A program made the translations under genes and the position numbers. From Platanthera guangdongensis (Eukaryota > Streptophyta > Magnoliopsida > Asparagales > Orchidaceae): a stretch of DNA of 64,000 nt. The notes under the pieces were generated by a model. The model did not search any database. It worked only from the letters and a program-made list of their open reading frames with translations, and was not told the DNA's origin. The stretch spans positions 62,794,757-62,858,756 of the forward strand of contig CM077165.1 of NCBI GenBank assembly GCA_039583875.1. Direction: 5' to 3'. Shown piece by piece: positions 1 to 11,299 of this stretch (position 1 is its first letter; each line of letters starts with the position of its first letter).

Positions 1-609
1 TCTCATTTTGCTGGGGTGTTCTCAGAGAAGAAAATTCTTGATGAATCCCTTGCTCTTCACAGAACTCTGTCATGCCTTCAGATTGGAAGTGGAAGATGAC
101 ATTGATCGGAGGCAACGACATTGATCGGGGGAAGTGACACTGGTTGTCGGAACCAACATTGGACATGGAAAACGACATTGGTCTTGCAAAGGAGCTTGCC
201 GGGAAAGGGAGCTTTCCAGAAGAAGAAACTTGCCAGAAGAAATCACGATGGAGGAGGAGATCTTGAGGTGATGTATTATAGAGGAAAGTTATGATGCTTT
301 CGACGTGGCTCTATCAAGAAAACAATGGTAGCGTGCAGGGCTGGAGAAAGCATGAGGCTTTCAGGCAGAGGAAGTTAGAAATTGCTTGTGTCTTATCTAA
401 CACACTGATAGAAAGGCAGAGAGGGACAGTGGATGTACCCAAAATCTGGGGAACCACTATAAATTGCTTGTGTCTTCTGTGAGTATCTTGAAAGCCTAAG
501 TAAACAAATCACAACTTATATCTATGAGAACAACTTCTAAAAAGAAATTAAAAAGATCTATTCACCCCCCCTCTATGTGTTTAGCTGACCTTGAAAACAA
601 AGACTTTCA
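1..609 (+). repeat. 5' LTR of D, 3' part
   Basis: This stretch precedes a primer-site match at 611 and ends in TTTCA. The pyrimidine-rich CACCCCCCCTCT run near 566 is typical of the end of copia LTRs of this kind. A loosely repeated GACATTGATC/GACATTGGTC motif occurs at about 98-215. The LTR start is outside the window. I see no protein with support here. Confidence 0.6.
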
Positions 610-610
610 G

Positions 611-622
611 TGATATCAGAAG
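611..622 (+). other. Primer-binding site of D
   Basis: TGATATCAGAAG closely resembles TGGTATCAGAGC, the complement of the 3' end of initiator tRNA-Met used by most plant copia elements. It sits one base after the inferred LTR end and 66 bp before the gag ATG. Confidence 0.65.
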
Positions 623-688
623 GAGGTTGCTCAAAAAAGGACTTAACAGTCTGAATAGATCTTCAAGGTCAGTAAAAAAATTATCCTT

Positions 689-2340
689 ATGGGTTCAGGA
701 GTGAACTATAAGGAGCTGGGTGCCATGAAGCTTTCAATCTACAGGAAGGAAGGATTTGGCAACTGGAAGGAGAGGGTTAGTCTGTTCATGGAAGCAGCTG
801 ATCTTAGGATCTTTATTACTGTCAAGGAGGGACCTTTCATCCCCATGAAAGTGTCAGTTCTGAATGCAAATGATCAGACACCAATGACTTATGCAGAGAT
901 GATAAAGGATGAAATAATCCTTTCCACCATGGACAAGAGGGCTCAGAATATTATTATCAGTGTTATTGATGATTCTACCCTTCAGAATCTGATCCACTTC
1001 CCAACTACAAAGGAGATATTGGACACACTAGTGATCTACATTGAGGGGACAGAGGAAGTTAGAAATGATAGGAAGTTCATGCTCAACCAGGAGTATGAGG
1101 CTTTCAGGCAGTCCAAAGGAGACAACATAGCCACCTATTATGGAAAGTTCTTTAGGATTGTGAATGAGTTGAATAGCTATGGGAGGGTCTTCAGTCATTA
1201 TGAGCTCAATGACAAGTTCCTAAGATATCTTACTAGAGACTGGGACACAAAGACATGTGCCATCAGAGAGGTGGCAAAGCTAGGGGATACTCCACCTTAC
1301 ACCTTATTTGGAAAGCTGTTGTCATATGAGATACAACTATCTGTCAGGAAAGAAGAGGAAACCAATAGCAAGTCCCAGGATAGAGAGAATTCTATGACAT
1401 TCAAAGCTGAGGCCATAAGGAGAAGCAGGAGAAAGACTCCATCTCCACCAAGGAGGGATGTTGAGTCTGACTCAGATGACTCAGAGACAAGCACATCAGA
1501 CTGCCACATGTCTGATGAAGACTTTGTTTTCTTCTCCAGACAATTCCAAAAGTTCATGAAGAAGAAGCATTGGAAGAGCAGGCCTTCTCCTCCTCTCACC
1601 ATAGGAAGAAATCCTCTAAGGAGGACATGTATGGTTCTAAACCCGGTAAATAGATTTCTATTAATGTTATCTGCTACTGCTGCAGCAAGCCAGGGCATGT
1701 TATTGTCAACTGCCCAGTAAAGAGAAGAGAGGATGGAGAGAAGAAGCACCACCATCAGCACAAGCGAAAGAAAGAAAAGTCCTTTGTGGATAAGAAGGAG
1801 AAGAGCTGGACAGATAGTGAGTCATCCTCTTCAGAATCTGAACAAGAAGAGAAAGCCTATTTTGGGCTAGCTGTTGTTGTAGAAGATGAAGACTATCATG
1901 CTGTCAGGATAGAACTCAGGGCCCCTCTATCACAACCAGATAGTGATTTAGAGGTGGATGAAGATAAAGAAGGAGACAGTTGCCGTTATGGACTAATGAC
2001 CATGACAGATGAGGAATGTAGCCAGGATCAGCCTAGTCCAGTCAAGGTACATTCTTAGTCAAATCACTCCACTAAAACTGGTTATGAAACTAGTCCTGAT
2101 TCAGAGGCATCTCCATCCTGTGATGAAGATGGGTCTGAATCAGAAGAAGATGTCAATTCTATTATTAACAAGTATAGTGTCTTATTGAATGCTTTCAAAA
2201 AAAGCAAGTTGCTGGCTAAGAAGCAGGCTAAGGAGATTTCTTCTCTTCAGCTTGCTGCTTCCCAGCTTGCAGACTCAGCTTCTCTACTGAATCTGAAAAT
2301 GAGGGAAATTAGTGAATTAGAAACTATTTCCTTCATCTAG
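689..2340 (+). pseudogene. gag: D gag (UBN2-type capsid with CCHC knuckle), frameshifted
   Basis: The first ATG after the primer site opens a 343-codon frame. Its N-terminal two thirds read as a copia UBN2/retrotran_gag_2 capsid (FGNWKERVSLFM near residue 25, then FRQSKGDNIATYYGKF). A frameshift at about 1590-1650 moves the rest to another frame, where a zinc knuckle lies at 1672-1713 (C-YC-C-SKPG-H-VIVN-C). An acidic Ser/Glu-rich stretch follows, then a Lys/Leu-rich segment ending at the stop at 2338. That segment probably forms a coiled coil, as in Sirevirus Gag. A further stop lies at 2056-2058. Virus-like particle assembly is the family role; this copy cannot make it. Confidence 0.75.
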
Positions 2341-3249
2341 ATAGGCACCATAGAGTACTAGGAAAATCGAATAAGTGACCTGGAAGTATTTCTCGAGGGA
2401 GAAAAGGATAGTGGCTGGCTACTCCAAGCCCAACTCAGTACTGCCCTTGATATATTCCTTCTCCTCCCAAAATGGCAAAAAGGGGTTGGGATTCAAGGGA
2501 CCTACAAGAGTTGCAAATCCTAAAGGAAAGGGCAAAGCACCAGTATAGCCACTAGCCTCCAACCCTCCTGTTCCATTTAAGAGAGTATTGTTATCTTCAA
2601 ACAGGTATGACCAAGAAAGCATATGTGGTCATTAGATGAAAGGTAGATCCACCAAAGAGAACAAAGATGTTCACCATTTTGGTGGAAGATATAATATGGG
2701 TATAAGTGCCTTCAAGGCCCCCCATGAGGAAATCCAAATGGCCCATCATGAACCATTTGTGTTTGGTGCACCAGCCCCTACACTAAAGAACAAGACAACT
2801 GCCTGTTCTCAGGATCTCCCAACCCAAAATCAGACCAAGAGAAAGTGTGTCAGCATGCTTGACTTGGGCATATCTGAGGCCATCAAGAGTATGTTTTCTG
2901 GAAAGAAGACTACTGCTGGTAGAGCTCAAGATATTCCAAGTACTTCTATTATCATACACACCCCAAGTCAGATAGTGGCTGGAAGATACAAGAATAAGAC
3001 TGTTGTTATACCTTCTGGATAGAGAGCTGCTGTCAACACAGCCACAAGACCAGCTCTAAAGAGAAAGTACAATATACATGAGAGTTGGTGTTATGGCAAG
3101 GTGGGCCACTTTGCTATTGATTGTTGACATAATCCTAGTATGCCAAGAGTAAGAGAGAGCTTACCTGTCAGAAGATCTGGAGGTAGGCAGGTTCATTATC
3201 AGACTAACTTACACCTAGGACCTAATAAGAATTGGGGTCCTAAGGTTAA
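2341..3249 (+). pseudogene. D distal gag / linker with degenerate second zinc knuckle
   Basis: Short open stretches remain (for example 2636-3022, 128 codons), separated by stops. At about 3085-3129 the residues WCYGKVGHFAIDC resemble a second CCHC knuckle with the first Cys pair scrambled, followed by a stop. The long linker between gag and protease fits the large Gag of Sireviruses. No other function is visible. Confidence 0.5.
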
Positions 3250-4154
3250 TTGATTTATGTCTTGCATGTTAGTCCAAGTGGCATACCCTTATATGATACT
3301 TGGACAGTGGATGTTTCAGGCACATGACTGGAACAAGGAGCATTCTAAAGGACTACACTCTAGTAAAGAATAGACCCAAAGTCATATTTGGTGGTTCAGA
3401 TAACGGAGTGACTAAAGGGTATGGTAAGATAAAAATGGCATAATCACTATCACACATGTAGATTATGTGGAAGGTTTGCAACACAATCTCATAAGCATAA
3501 GCTAACTATGTAATCTTGGCTATGACATTTCATTCCTCAAGGATGAGTGCTAAATTAGAAGGTCAAGTGACCAAGGGGTCATCTTGACAGACACTAGGAC
3601 AAGAAATGTTTATTGTCTTAACTTTTTATGTGAAAGCAAGGACTCTCTTATTTGCCTAATTGCAAATGAGAAAGTCTCATATTGTGTCCAATGGCATAAG
3701 AGGCTGGCTCATTTGAAATACAAGAACATAGCCAAGCTCTTTAATGATGAGCTAGTTAGGAATGGTCCCAAGTTCAAATGCACTAAGGAGGGTATCTGCT
3801 TTGCATGCCAGAAGGGCAAATAAACCAAGACCTCCTTCAAGAGCATTGGGGTCAAAGACTCAGTGAGATGCTTATACCTCCTGCATATGGACTTTTTTGG
3901 TCATATGCCAGTTAAAAGTCTAGGTAGGAAACTCTACACTCTTGTGGTTGTTGATGACTTTTCTAGATTTGCTTGGGTGTTTTTTCTTAGGAAGAAATAT
4001 GAAACCCCTGATGTCTTCAAGACATTTGTCAAGCAAATTCAGAATGAATTTGACAGTACTGTGGTCAAAATTAGAAGTGACCATGAGACTAAATTTCAGT
4101 CTGAATGCATGACAAGGTTCTGTGAAGAGAAAGGGATTCATCAAGAATTCACCT
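3250..4154 (+). pseudogene. pol: D protease, GAG-pre-integrase and N-terminal integrase
   Basis: The aspartic protease motif reads LDSGCFRHMTG, with the active Asp at 3303. From 3584 a GAG-pre-integrase block carries the zinc-binding signature (WHKRLAH, then CFACQKGK). From about 3863 the integrase core begins (MDFFGHMPVKSLG, VVVDDFSRFAWVFF, then IRSDHETKF with the second catalytic Asp). Stops and frame changes separate all three blocks. The core ends at GIHQEFT, where the LTR of H starts at 4155. Copia integrase normally continues with a PRTPQQNG-type block, which is missing. Confidence 0.8.
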
Positions 4155-4885
4155 TGTACAACCTCGTATCCGGCGAGTGGGGTCGGTAGGACCCAAACCG
4201 TCTGGATCCAGCAGTCCAAGTCCTCAGCGAGCCCCCATGGGGCCATAGCTCGGCAGCCCCTGAGTCGCCCAGGAGGGGTGGAGCTTCTAGGGGCGATTAG
4301 GGCGGTAGGACTCATATTTGCCTCAGGCGAGCTCGGCAAGCGGTAGGCGAGTAGGGCAAGCTGGGCCCGTACTTGCCAAAGTTCGGGAGGAGGCGGCTAG
4401 CACCAGCTCCATCGAGCACTCGCCTCCCCAGGCGAGTAGAGGTCTCAGGGACTACTCGCCCATTCATCTGTGATGCTTTTTACCATTTTGCCCCCGCTGG
4501 CCTGCCCATAGCCTTTTAAAACAGCGGAGTTACGTTGTTGGCCGGCCAACCTGGACTGCACATAACTGTTTGGAACAGCGGAGGTTGGCTATTTGCAGGA
4601 TGTTTTCAGAAATCTATAAATAAGACCCAAGGGGCACCTCAGAAGGCATGCTTACTTGCCCCCCAATCTTCTAGTGCTTTCTGAGGTATCCTTAGCTCGA
4701 CATTTGACTAAGGGAGGGAAGCACTCTAAAATTTTCCAGGTATGTGGTGGAACCTCCACGTCGAGCCCTTGGGTCAGTTCCCTTTTCTTTTGCTTTGTTA
4801 TTTTGCTTATAGGAGAGAAATAAGTGTGCGATCACCCCTTCCCCAAGGGTGAATTCCACAAGAGACCGAATTTTTAGTTTCAACA
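4155..4885 (+). repeat. LTR of H (731 bp)
   Basis: It begins TGTACAACC and ends TTTCAACA just before a TTTTGGTGCAGTGAGC primer-like site. U3 carries repeated GGCGAG/CTCGCC in both orientations, including an 8-bp-arm inverted repeat at 4418-4437. No second LTR copy is present to confirm the ends. Confidence 0.55.
4615..4622 (+). promoter_or_regulatory. TATA box in LTR of H
   Basis: TATAAATA lies 270 bp before the LTR end and after the GGCGAG-rich U3, the expected place for an LTR core promoter. Confidence 0.5.
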
Positions 4886-4887
4886 TT

Positions 4888-4906
4888 TTGGTGCAGTGAG
4901 CGTGGA
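4888..4906 (+). other. Putative primer-binding site of H
   Basis: TTGGTGCAGTGAGCGTGGA directly follows the LTR and starts with TGG, complementary to a CCA tRNA tail. It is not the initiator tRNA-Met site; I cannot assign the tRNA with certainty. Confidence 0.4.
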
Positions 4907-4940
4907 GAGTGGTCAACACAGAAAATCTTCGACGAGCTCG

Positions 4941-5387
4941 ATGATGGGAGGATCAGGACAAGGCTCAGACAGGTCCGACTCGCCATCCCATCCCCCTCTC
5001 GCCACGGTGGGGATGTTCTAAGAATTCAGGCAGGAGGTGCTCGGCCTCGTCAGGTTCGCACTCGGCGTGTGTGTCGAGTGCTCGACTCCAGCAACACATG
5101 TACTCACGGTCCCGGCCCCTGTCGGGGACTCTCCCAGCAGGCGAGCTAGGAAGGAAGTTGCAGAGGAGGGGAGAGGGTGCGAGCTCCCCGGGCTCGGCGA
5201 GTGGGGGCCGGTTCAGCGAGGTGGGGGTGTGAGACCCTCCGGCTCGCCCAGCAGGAGGATTCAGCCCCTTCAGCGAGTTGGTTTCTTCTGCCCCAATTCC
5301 AGATGGGTTCAGGGAGCCAAAAATGTCTTACTATACCGGGAAGGGAGACCCGGTCCAACACGTCCAGTGGTTTGAGGACGTGGTCTC
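4941..5387 (+). pseudogene. gag: H gag 5' part, truncated
   Basis: The ATG at 4941 opens a Gly/Ser/Pro-rich N-terminus that stops after about 26 codons. Further gag-like text continues in shifted frames. The best block is at about 5280-5387: PIPDGFREPKMSYYTGKGDPVQHVQWFEDV, given here in two parts, PIPDGFREPKM and SYYTGKGDPVQHVQWFEDV, resembling the capsid entry of Tat-clade Gag. It is cut by G at 5388. Confidence 0.5.
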
Positions 5388-6018
5388 TGTTGGGAATTGT
5401 GCCCTATAATGTTCCTCAGGATTTGAAGAGGTACCACCAATCATGTTAAGAGGCATAATGTATTTAATATGTGCATTAGTTCATGCATGCAGGCCATCCT
5501 TGACTGGACAGGTGAACAAAAAGAGTACGATAGAAGTCAGAAAATTTGACTAAGGCAAAAGCCTTGAGACCGCTGAGACAGCTGAGACAATTGAGAAGAA
5601 TGTCTCAGCATAACCGCTGAGACAATGCTAGCAGAAATTCTCTAAGTACAGAAGCGTTGAGTGATGCGGGTTCATTCAATGCTTCTAATGAAGAAGGAAG
5701 CGTTGAGATAGTTGAGAAGAAATCGCTGAGACAGGAGATAATCTCAGCTGTGAAGAAGAAAGCGTTGAGACAGTTGAGAAGAAACCGCTGAGACAGGAGA
5801 TAGTCTCAGCTGTGAAGAAGAAAGCGTTGAGACAGTTGAGAAGAAACCGCTGAGATATGAGATAGTCTCAGTTGTGAAGAAGAAACCCCTGAGACAGCTG
5901 AGAAAGAACCACTGAGACAAAGCCAGCAGAAATTCTCTAAGTCCAGAAGAGTTGAGTGACGCAGGTTCACTCAATGCTTCTAATGAAGAGTCAAATCAGC
6001 AGGCGTTGAGTGACTTAA
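5388..6018 (+). mobile_element. Element G: 5' fragment of an LTR (probably copia)
   Basis: The start TGTTGGGAATTGTGCCC is typical of plant LTR 5' ends, especially copia. It abuts interrupted H gag on the left and the LTR of F on the right, so only the first 631 bp survive. It consists largely of repeats rich in GTTGAGAC and CTGAGAC/GTCTCAG. No coding content is seen. Confidence 0.5.
5699..5884 (+). repeat. 62-bp tandem repeat, three units plus partial
   Basis: Units start at 5699, 5761 and 5823, with a degenerate fourth from 5885. Each contains CTGAGAC and GTCTCAG as an inverted repeat around a short spacer (one unit has ATCTCAG). A longer direct repeat flanks them: AAATTCTCTAAGT at 5634 and again near 5930, each followed by ATGCTTCTAATGAAG. 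Confidence 0.85.
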
Positions 6019-7971
6019 TGTAACACCCCCATCTATCGCATGACATATAACAGAAGGTCCAGCTGGAACCCGACGCCATATACCACAGACAGTCGGAAGG
6101 GATACTAAATGAATAAACAAACCAACCAACTACGACTACTCGTCCTAATCACAGGGCATTCTAGCGGAAGATTTTAAAGTTGAAAGAACCCAAAATTAAA
6201 TCCATCAATATGAATGTCCACAGCTACAACAACAGGAATGAAACCCCAAATACACAGAAACGGGTACATGGCTTTATGTCCTTACAAATGTTCACATAAA
6301 TAAGAGTGTTTTACATACATCGGCTCGCAGGCCGGCCCCACATGAAAAATATAAAAACATCTATTCTACGGCCTTCTAGGGCCAGCACAGCAACATGGGC
6401 TCCAGCCCGCTATTTGGCGCTCGGCTCCGCAGCACCTGCAAGCACATACCACCGCACGGTGGCAAATAAAGCAACGGTCAGCTAAAAGCCGACCAAATTA
6501 TAACGACCCCGCCCCTTACTCGGGACGGCGGTGCTCTTTTCCTGCATAATATTAGCCCAACAATATATATATAGCGCAATTATAATTCGCCACAGGTGTA
6601 GGCTCGCACGGCCAAACACCCCGTGCACTCAGGGCACATTCATGGTGAACCCTGACCCGTCAGTGCATTCACCACCACCCCCAGGATGGCAACAACATGT
6701 GAGCATTTAGCCTTTCTGACCACCGTCTAAGGCTCCGACTATGCCAATGGCCAGTCCCCGTCTTCGGGTCTCTCGCACCGAACCACATAGCCTAGGTCCA
6801 ATTCCACTTGCCCGTTGCTCACGCCGCATGTTCAATTTAAGTCCTTTGCGCGGGCCAAGCTTCTCTCGGATCCCAAATTTTTCCAAAACAATCTCATAAC
6901 CCAGTTATGATCAAGGCCGGTTCCCAGACCGCCAAGTTAGCAGAACACGTTTCCGCTCAGTTTTCCGGGTGCGCCTTGAAGCTAACCTCCAAGGATCCCT
7001 GCTGCAATCTACCGCGTAGAAACCCGAAAAATCCAAAGCACGGAGTCTTCTCCGACAAAACCACATCAAATGCAACATCACCGATCTAGACAAAACACGT
7101 CCCGGTAGGCTTCACACACAATGCCTATGCCCGTACTTACGATTTCGGGCTCTATATGCAACACAAGGGGGACTATTCCCGTCAACCCCAAGGAACACCA
7201 CGCACTCACCGCATACTCGCGGGAGCGGGGTTCCCTATGCAAAAGAAAGAGCTTCAAACGCTCAAGTTGAGAATCGTTACCCTTGTAGTCCGTTTTGGCG
7301 CCATGGAAAAACTATGCGGTTAGATCTCTTCGCAATGACCTTCCCTCCACGGATCCGCTCTCCGATTACGAAACGGTGCTCCGATGCTCCGCCGGCGGCC
7401 GGAAACCTCCTTCTTCTTCCTCTTCTCTCTCACTTTGGAAGGGGAGAACTTTGGAGAGAAAATGGGGAATTAACCCCCTATTCCCGGCCTTAACAGAGCA
7501 GGATTTCATCTGGGCCGTCGGATCCTAATTAAAGAAAACGAACGGCTCGGATCTGCCCAAAATTCTCCAGACCTAGGCCGAACACGGCTTGGCACACGGC
7601 CGTGTCCCAGGCCGTGTGCCTCGATCCAGGCACGATCGTCGAACTGAGAAACGCACACGGGCCAAGACACGCCCGTGTCGGGTTCCTCGACACGCCCGTG
7701 TTCGTGGGCGTGTCACGCATAACCGCCACGGCAACGGACACGACCCATCAGGACACGGGTAGGGACACGGGTTGGCACACGCCCGTGTCGGATGACACGC
7801 CCGTGTCATCCGACCGTGTTTCTGGCCGTGTCCTTCTCGGGTTGAAAACGGCCAAAAATCACCAGCCAGACACGGCCTTGGACACGCCCGTGTCCTAGGC
7901 CGTGTACCCCTACAGGCACCAAAACCCTTTTTTTTCGCGACCGACTCGCATACAACTTTCGGGGCGTTACA
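6019..7971 (-). repeat. 3' LTR of F (1953 bp)
   Basis: In sense orientation it starts TGTAACGCCCCGAAAG, right after the polypurine tract, and ends GGGGGTGTTACA. Its upstream third (7590-7905) holds dense ACACG/CGTGT palindromes. A TATA-like run lies near 6562-6575. No protein is supported inside. Confidence 0.7.
7590..7905. repeat. ACACGnCCGTGT palindrome array in U3 of F
   Basis: Perfect ACACGGCCGTGT lies at 7594-7605 and GACACGCCCGTGTC at 7666-7679, with a near-copy at 7689. At 7790-7811 there are two 10-bp inverted arms, GGATGACACG and CGTGTCATCC, around a CC centre. Many half-sites (ACACGG, CGTGTC) fill the rest. Confidence 0.85.
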
Positions 7972-7983
7972 AATCTCCCCAAC
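7972..7983 (-). other. Polypurine tract of F
   Basis: The minus-strand sequence TTGGGGAGATTT abuts the LTR start, as expected for the plus-strand primer of reverse transcription. Confidence 0.7.
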
Positions 7984-8031
7984 TTAAGGAATTTCGTCCC
8001 GAAATTAAGCAAAGGTACACAAAAGCTAAAT

Positions 8032-8705
8032 GATACATGAGTGGAATAACTCGGGGTATTCCTCCAACATAGCCTGCTCTCGCTCCCAAGAAAGCTCCTC
8101 ACGTCCGCAATTATCCCAACGGACTTTAACCATTCAGACCTCCTTGTTGCGGAGTCGTTTGACTGCAACATCTTCAATTCGTACTGGCTTGACCCTTGTT
8201 GTTAACTCATAATCAACCGGTACCTGATTGTCCATAACGATCTGCGAAGACTCTTGCACTGCCTTACGCAACACCGATACGTGGAATACGTCATGCAGCC
8301 CACTCAACTCCGTCGACAGCTTTAATCTATACGCCGCCTCGCCAACACGCTCCAGGATTTCAAATGGTCCAAGGTATCTCGGACTCAGCTTCTTCAAGCG
8401 TCGAACCCTCGATACACCCTTGAACGGCTTGATCTTTAAATATACCATGTCGCCAACGTTGAACTCCACTTTTCTATGTTTGGCGTTGTCGTATTTTGAC
8501 TGTCTATCCTGAGCAATCTTCAGCCTTTCCTGAATTGTCCGTATCACTGAAGTGGCATCTTCCACCGCTTGACGTTTATACAGCTTTGATTCGCCTGCCT
8601 CCAACCAAGATAACGGCGTACGACACTTCCTCCCGTACAAGGCTTCGAAAGGTGCCATTCCAATACTTGCCTGAAAACTGTTGTTGTACGCAAACTCCAC
8701 CATGT
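8032..8705 (-). pseudogene. pol: F integrase C-terminus with chromodomain-like tail
   Basis: Minus-strand text reads [52 protein letters not shown] and LSPRYLGPFEILERVG, the standard C-terminal region of chromovirus integrase. After RLRNKEV one TGA (8131-8133) interrupts; the frame continues as MVKVRWDNCGREELSWERE and YPELF, a chromodomain-like ending. The integrase catalytic core is missing because the fragment is cut at the junction with D. Confidence 0.8.
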
Positions 8706-10786
8706 AAAGGCAGGAAACCAAACCTATCCTACTTCAGGATCTTTTGTTGTAAGTGCTTTATACTTAACAATGGAAAGTCTTACTTGACTAAGTTTGCTGC
8801 CAAGTCCCAAGAGGGAATTTTTGTTGGGTACAACAACAACAGTAAGACTTATATAGTCTACAACTTGTCTACACAAGTTGTTGAAGAGTCTGTACATGTA
8901 GTATTTGATGAAACTAGACTTATTAACAATGAGTTGTCTAGTAGTATGTGCAGCCCCATAGGTATAACAAAGAAGATGGACAAGCTCACAATAGAAGAAG
9001 AACCTACTGCAAGACAGCATGTAGAAGACAGTGGCTGTTGTCCAGGGGGAGTACTACATGTACCTAATGCAGATGAAGTACAAGGTGTACAGCAAGATGA
9101 AGAAGTTGAAGAGGTTCAACCTGAAGTCAGGATGCCTCCAGCCAATAGGCATCTTAGAGATCATCCAGCTGAACAAATCATTGGTGATCTAAGACAAGAG
9201 GTACAAACAAGGAGCAGAAACCTGAATGCAGCAATATACTCCAGTTTCCTATCCCAAGTTGAACCAAAGAAGTTTGAAGAAGCCATCCTAGACCCTCATT
9301 GGATTGAGGCAATGCAAGAAGAACTCAATTAGTTCAAGAGATGCAAGGTCTGGGAGCTTGTTCCTAAACCTAAAGACCACAACATAATTGGAACCAAATG
9401 GATCTATAGGAACAAGATGAATGAACAAGGAGTCATCATTAAGAACAAAGCAAGATTGGTTGCTAAAGGATATAGGCAGGAAGAAGGTATTGATTTTGAT
9501 CAAACCTTTGCTCCAGTAGCCAGACTGGAAGCAATAAGGATGTTCCTGGCCTATGCAACCTTTCAAGGATTTAAAGTTTACCAAATGGATGTCAAGTCAG
9601 CATTTCTGAATGGTAATCTTAAAGAGGAAGTCTATGTGGAACAGCCATCAGGTTTTGTTGATTCAACTCTACCTAATCATGTCTATAGACTTAGGAAAGT
9701 ATTATATGGGTTAAAGCAAGCCCCTAGGGCTTGATATGAAACCCTGTCTAGTTTCCTCATTGAGAATAAGTTCACAAGGGGGAAAATAGACAAAACTCTA
9801 TTTCTTAGGGAATCTAGAGGCAAAGTAATACTAGTCCAAATATATGTAGATGACATTATATTTGGGTCTACTGAAAGCAGCCTTTGCAAAAAGTTTGCAA
9901 AACTAATGCAAGGTCAATTTGAGATGAGTAGTATGAGAGAGCTAAAGTTCTTCTTGGGTCTCCAAGTAAGACAGACTGAGATGAATTATCCATATGCCAG
10001 CCCAAGTTCACCCTAGAACTCATAAGGAAGTATGGTATGGATTCATCCAGTATCATGAAGACTCCTATGTGATCAAGTATGTCTCTTAGCAAGGATGATG
10101 CAGGGAAACCTGTAAATGAAACCTTGTATAGAGGGATAATTGGCTCCCTATTATATTTGACTGCAAGTAAACCAGATATCATGTATGCTACATGTGTCTG
10201 TGCAAGGTATCAAGCCTGCCCTAAAGAGTCTCATTTGACAGCAGTCAAAAGGATATTGAGATATCTAAAGGGCACTCTTTATCTAGGCCTCTGGTACCCT
10301 AGGAATGGGGATTTTGAACTAACAGGTTATTCAGATGCAGACTTTGCAGGATGCAAAGAAGACAGAAAAAGCACTACTGGAACCTGTCAATTCCTAGGTG
10401 AAAGACTGATTTCTTGGAGTAGCAAAAAGCAGACAAGTGTGGCTATCTCCACTGCAGAATCAGAATATGTGCCTGCAGGAAGTTGCTGTGCTCAACTTCT
10501 GTGGATACAACATCAGCTTGAGGACTATGGAATTCAGGTAAGTAGAACTCCACTCTTTTGCGATTTTACAAGTGCTATTTCAATTGCACAAAATCCTGTT
10601 TCCCATAGTAGAACTAAACATATTGAAATAAAATATCATTTTCTTAGGGAGCATGTAGAGAAAGAGGATATTTTACTGGAATATGTTAATACTGATAATC
10701 AACTAGCTGATATGTATACTAAGCCCTTAGAAGAAACTAAGTTCAATAGGTTTAAAATTGAACTAGGTATGATAAACTTGGAGTAA
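8706..10786 (+). pseudogene. pol: D integrase C-terminus, reverse transcriptase and RNase H
   Basis: The text resumes with KGRKPNLSYF and CFILNNGKSYLTKFAAKSQE, the usual C-terminal integrase block of copia. RT starts near 9333 ([40 protein letters not shown]) and has its YVDD active site at 9843-9854. RNase H runs from about 10320 to the natural stop at 10786 (YSDADFAG, KSTTGTCQFLG, STAESEY, TKPLEETKF). Lesions include stops at 9330-9332 (TAG) and 9732-9734 (TGA at a Trp position) and a frameshift between about 9985 and 10078. Confidence 0.9.
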
Positions 10787-10818
10787 GTTTATAGAATTGG
10801 AAATGGCTAAGTAAAAAG

Positions 10819-11265
10819 GTGTCGACACACAGAGATTTCTGTGTCGACACAGAATAGTGGTGTCGACACTTCAGGAAAAAGGTGTCGACACATCTAGGAA
10901 GTTGGTGTCGGCACTTCAGAATATTAGTGTCGACACATGACAAGTAGGTGTCGACACATCCAAGGTGGTGTCGACACTTAGGTTTTACTCAGAATTGTCT
11001 AAGTAAAGTCTCGACTAAATGTCGAGTTCAGTGGTGTCGACACATAAACAAGTGTCGACACATATAATCTGTTGACTAAACTTGTGTCGACACGTAGGTG
11101 TCGAGACATTATAAGTCAGTGTCGACACTTATCGACAGTGTCGACACAATTTAAGTTAGCTGTCCGCCTTTTCATCTTCAAACATAGAAAGATATAAATA
11201 GGATTTTGCCTTAGTTTGTCGACACACTTTCAAAAGTTTCGAGACCAAAACTTGTGTGTCGACAC
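10819..11265. repeat. GTGTCGACAC palindrome array between pol and 3' ORF of D
   Basis: I count 13 perfect copies of the 10-bp palindrome (starts 10819, 10841, 10860, 10882, 10927, 10948, 10968, 11034, 11052, 11084, 11119, 11138 and 11256) and three one-base variants (10905, 11098, 11216). Spacing is irregular, mostly 18-35 bp. Sireviruses are known to carry short palindromes in non-coding regions near the 3' end; the sequence here is its own type. Confidence 0.95.
11193..11200 (+). promoter_or_regulatory. TATA box upstream of D 3' ORF (possible internal promoter)
   Basis: TATAAATA lies about 45 bp after the dense part of the palindrome array and about 100 bp before the ORF start codon. The intervening leader is pyrimidine-rich and contains AAACCCTAA, a telobox-like motif common in plant 5' leaders, overlapping the ATG. 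The placement matches a pol II promoter for a separate transcript. Confidence 0.5.
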
Positions 11266-11299
11266 CTCTCTTCTCTCCAGTCAAATTCTTCAAACCCTA

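Larger units (their letters stand above)
4155..5387 (+). mobile_element. Element H: Tat-like Ty3/gypsy 5' LTR plus start of gag
   Basis: An LTR-like unit opening TGTACA and ending CAACA is followed by a primer-like site and a partial gag. The gag piece SYYTGKGDPVQHVQWFEDV resembles the conserved capsid block of Tat/Ogre-type Ty3/gypsy elements. The copy is cut at 5387 by the LTR start of G, and nothing of its pol or 3' LTR survives. Confidence 0.6.
6019..8705 (-). mobile_element. Element F: 3' end of a Ty3/gypsy chromovirus
   Basis: Read on the minus strand, integrase C-terminus and chromodomain-like tail are followed by a polypurine tract (TTGGGGAGATTT) and a 3' LTR. The 5' part of the element should lie to the right but is absent: at about 8705 the sequence returns to D integrase. 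The target duplication cannot be checked because one end is lost. Confidence 0.75.

Noticed and set aside
7295..7898. Several short frames on both strands in the LTR of F, rich in Thr/Asp/Pro
   Set aside because: They translate the ACACG/CGTGT array; low complexity and no homology.
10819..11265. GTGTCGACAC array considered as a CRISPR-like array
   Set aside because: 10-bp palindromes at irregular 18-70 bp spacing inside a plant retroelement, with no cas genes; a regulatory array fits better.
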